From Planctomycetaceae bacterium TMED10 (GTDB lineage Bacteria; Planctomycetota; Planctomycetia; Pirellulales; UBA7805): a DNA stretch of 14,098 nt. Location: assembly GCA_002168195.1 (NCBI GenBank), contig NHBP01000008.1:20856-34953 (forward strand), in the 5' to 3' direction. Both the position numbers and the translations under genes were made by a program. Positions 13,585 through 14,098 of this stretch are shown piece after piece (position 1 is the stretch's first letter; every line of letters starts with the position of its first letter). A model generated the notes under the pieces. The model saw only the letters and a program-made list of their open reading frames with translations. It made no database searches and was not told where the DNA came from.

Positions 13585-13631
13585 CAACACGATGTTGTAG
13601 TTCAAAGGGCATCAACTACAATATATTGGTG
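13585..13631 (+). promoter_or_regulatory. Candidate pair of NrdR boxes
   Basis: The core CAATATATTG at 13619-13628 is a perfect palindrome and fits the core CWATATATWG of the NrdR box known from many bacteria, though its outer flanks do not. A degenerate second box with core CACGATGTTG (13588-13597, seven of ten) lies exactly 31 bases upstream, the three-helical-turn spacing normal for paired NrdR boxes. The pair sits just after the predicted transcription start of a ribonucleotide reductase gene, where a repressor would block it. NrdR itself is not in this window. Confidence 0.45.
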
Positions 13632-13778
13632 ATCGTTTAACTCTTTTGGGGGGGCGAGAAAGCCTTATCTTCGAAAGATCGATTACCAGCGGTGGCAGCA
13701 GTGTTCCGCAAACGCGATTTAAGTGTATTTTTGTATAGTTAATTTGGTATGGATGCCCGCTCCTCTAGCCCGAAAGGA
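13593..13778 (+). promoter_or_regulatory. Foldable 5' leader of nrdJ
   Basis: The predicted leader can form several stems. TTGTAGTT (13595-13602) pairs with AACTACAA (13614-13621), competing with ACAACA (13584-13589) with TGTTGT (13593-13598). TGGTGATCG (13627-13635) pairs with CGATTACCA (13680-13688), nine pairs with one G-U, enclosing ATCTT (13667-13671) with AAGAT (13675-13679) and a run of seven G. GCGG (13689-13692) pairs with CCGC (13706-13709). TCCT (13761-13764) can pair with AGGA (13775-13778), the ribosome site of nrdJ. No B12-box of the known cobalamin riboswitch was recognised. Whether this is a functional RNA is inference. Confidence 0.45.
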
Positions 13779-13787
13779 TTCGCGCGC

Positions 13788-14098
13788 ATGGCTACTGTCG
13801 ACGTGGACGTTTCCGCAAAAAATCCGATGGAATCAAAAAATCCGGAAACGACGAACGGACTTTCCTTTAAACCCTACTTCTGTCCGGTCGATATTGCCGA
13901 TCCTTTCGACACGGTTGCCTGGGAAAAGCGTAGTGCTGAGATCAAGGGAGAAAACGGGGAATTGCTCTTCGAGCAAAATGATTGTGAGATCCCCGCCGAC
14001 TGGAGTCAGCTTGCTACAAATATTGTCGTAAGTAAATATTTTTATGGTGAGGTTGGTACGGCCGAGCGTGAAAACAGCGTGCGGCAGTTGATCCATCG
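13788..14098 (+). CDS. nrdJ: Class II (adenosylcobalamin-dependent) ribonucleotide reductase, N-terminal part
   Basis: The window ends inside this gene; 103 codons are visible. Class II reductases make deoxyribonucleotides using a radical from adenosylcobalamin and need no oxygen. After a low-complexity start (MATVDVDVSAKNPMESKNPE) comes FKPYFCPVDIADPFDTVAWEKRSAEIKGENGELLFEQNDCEIPADWSQLATNIVVSKYFYGEVGTAERENSVRQLIH. The DPFDTV.WE.R.A.I..E.G...FEQ....P..WSQLATN.VVSKYF pattern is the N-terminus of the large NrdJ family. AAAGGA at 13773-13778 is nine bases before the ATG at 13788. An in-frame ATG at 13749 would add 13 residues but has no ribosome site. The active-site cysteines and C-terminal zinc region lie outside the window. 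With thyA and folA at the other end, DNA-precursor genes bracket the region, though not in one operon. Confidence 0.92.
   Translation, partial: MATVDVDVSAKNPMESKNPETTNGLSFKPYFCPVDIADPFDTVAWEKRSAEIKGENGELLFEQNDCEIPADWSQLATNIVVSKYFYGEVGTAERENSVRQLIH

Noticed and set aside
13440..13787. Adenosylcobalamin riboswitch upstream of nrdJ
   Set aside because: Searched by eye for the B12 box and its conserved neighbours; none found. A covariance search would be decisive.

Overview
This window is bacterial chromosome of roughly 50% GC, densely packed with housekeeping genes. It most likely comes from a planctomycete (Planctomycetota). The best clue is the pilin-like protein at 4647-5201, which keeps a recognisable form of the H-X9-DG motif of the large DUF1559 prepilin-like family typical of planctomycetes. 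The combination of HPF, PtsN, HPr and enzyme I without any sugar permease, and the frequent GTG starts with weak or absent Shine-Dalgarno sequences, also fit. The genus cannot be told from this piece. No mobile element, CRISPR array, tRNA or rRNA was seen.

Layout. (1) 1-1337, minus strand: the start of folA (dihydrofolate reductase), complete thyA (thymidylate synthase) and a small basic protein of unknown function, a thymidylate/folate cluster. (2) 1623-5201, plus strand: murJ (lipid II flippase), then a tight run of four genes: a [2Fe-2S] ferredoxin, a P-II signal protein with the uridylylatable Tyr51, a short sulfite-oxidase-fold protein lacking the expected molybdenum-binding cysteine, and a degenerate pilin-like membrane protein. 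(3) 5237-6505, minus strand: lysA (diaminopimelate decarboxylase) with a strong hairpin in its leader. (4) 6930-10181, plus strand: hpf, ptsN, ptsH and ptsI, a regulatory phosphotransferase chain coupled to a ribosome hibernation factor. Its gaps hold hairpins, and the ptsH-ptsI gap has a terminator-like structure nested in a longer inverted repeat. (5) 10213-13086, plus strand: a radical-SAM-linked DUF2344 protein, an RNase E/G with an interrupted S1 domain, and rplU (ribosomal protein L21), a known neighbourhood but without rpmA next to rplU. (6) 13087-14098: a long non-coding stretch, then a good promoter, a candidate pair of NrdR operators and a foldable leader RNA in front of the start of a class II (adenosylcobalamin-dependent) ribonucleotide reductase.

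The window thus carries two ends of DNA-precursor synthesis (folA/thyA and nrdJ), cell-wall precursor genes (murJ, lysA), nitrogen/redox signalling (P-II and ferredoxin) and translation/RNA turnover genes (hpf, RNase E/G, L21). No clearly new multi-gene system is visible. The most interesting parts are regulatory: the nrdJ leader, the ptsH-ptsI gap and the lysA leader hairpin, plus the unusual ferredoxin/P-II/cofactor-less fold operon.
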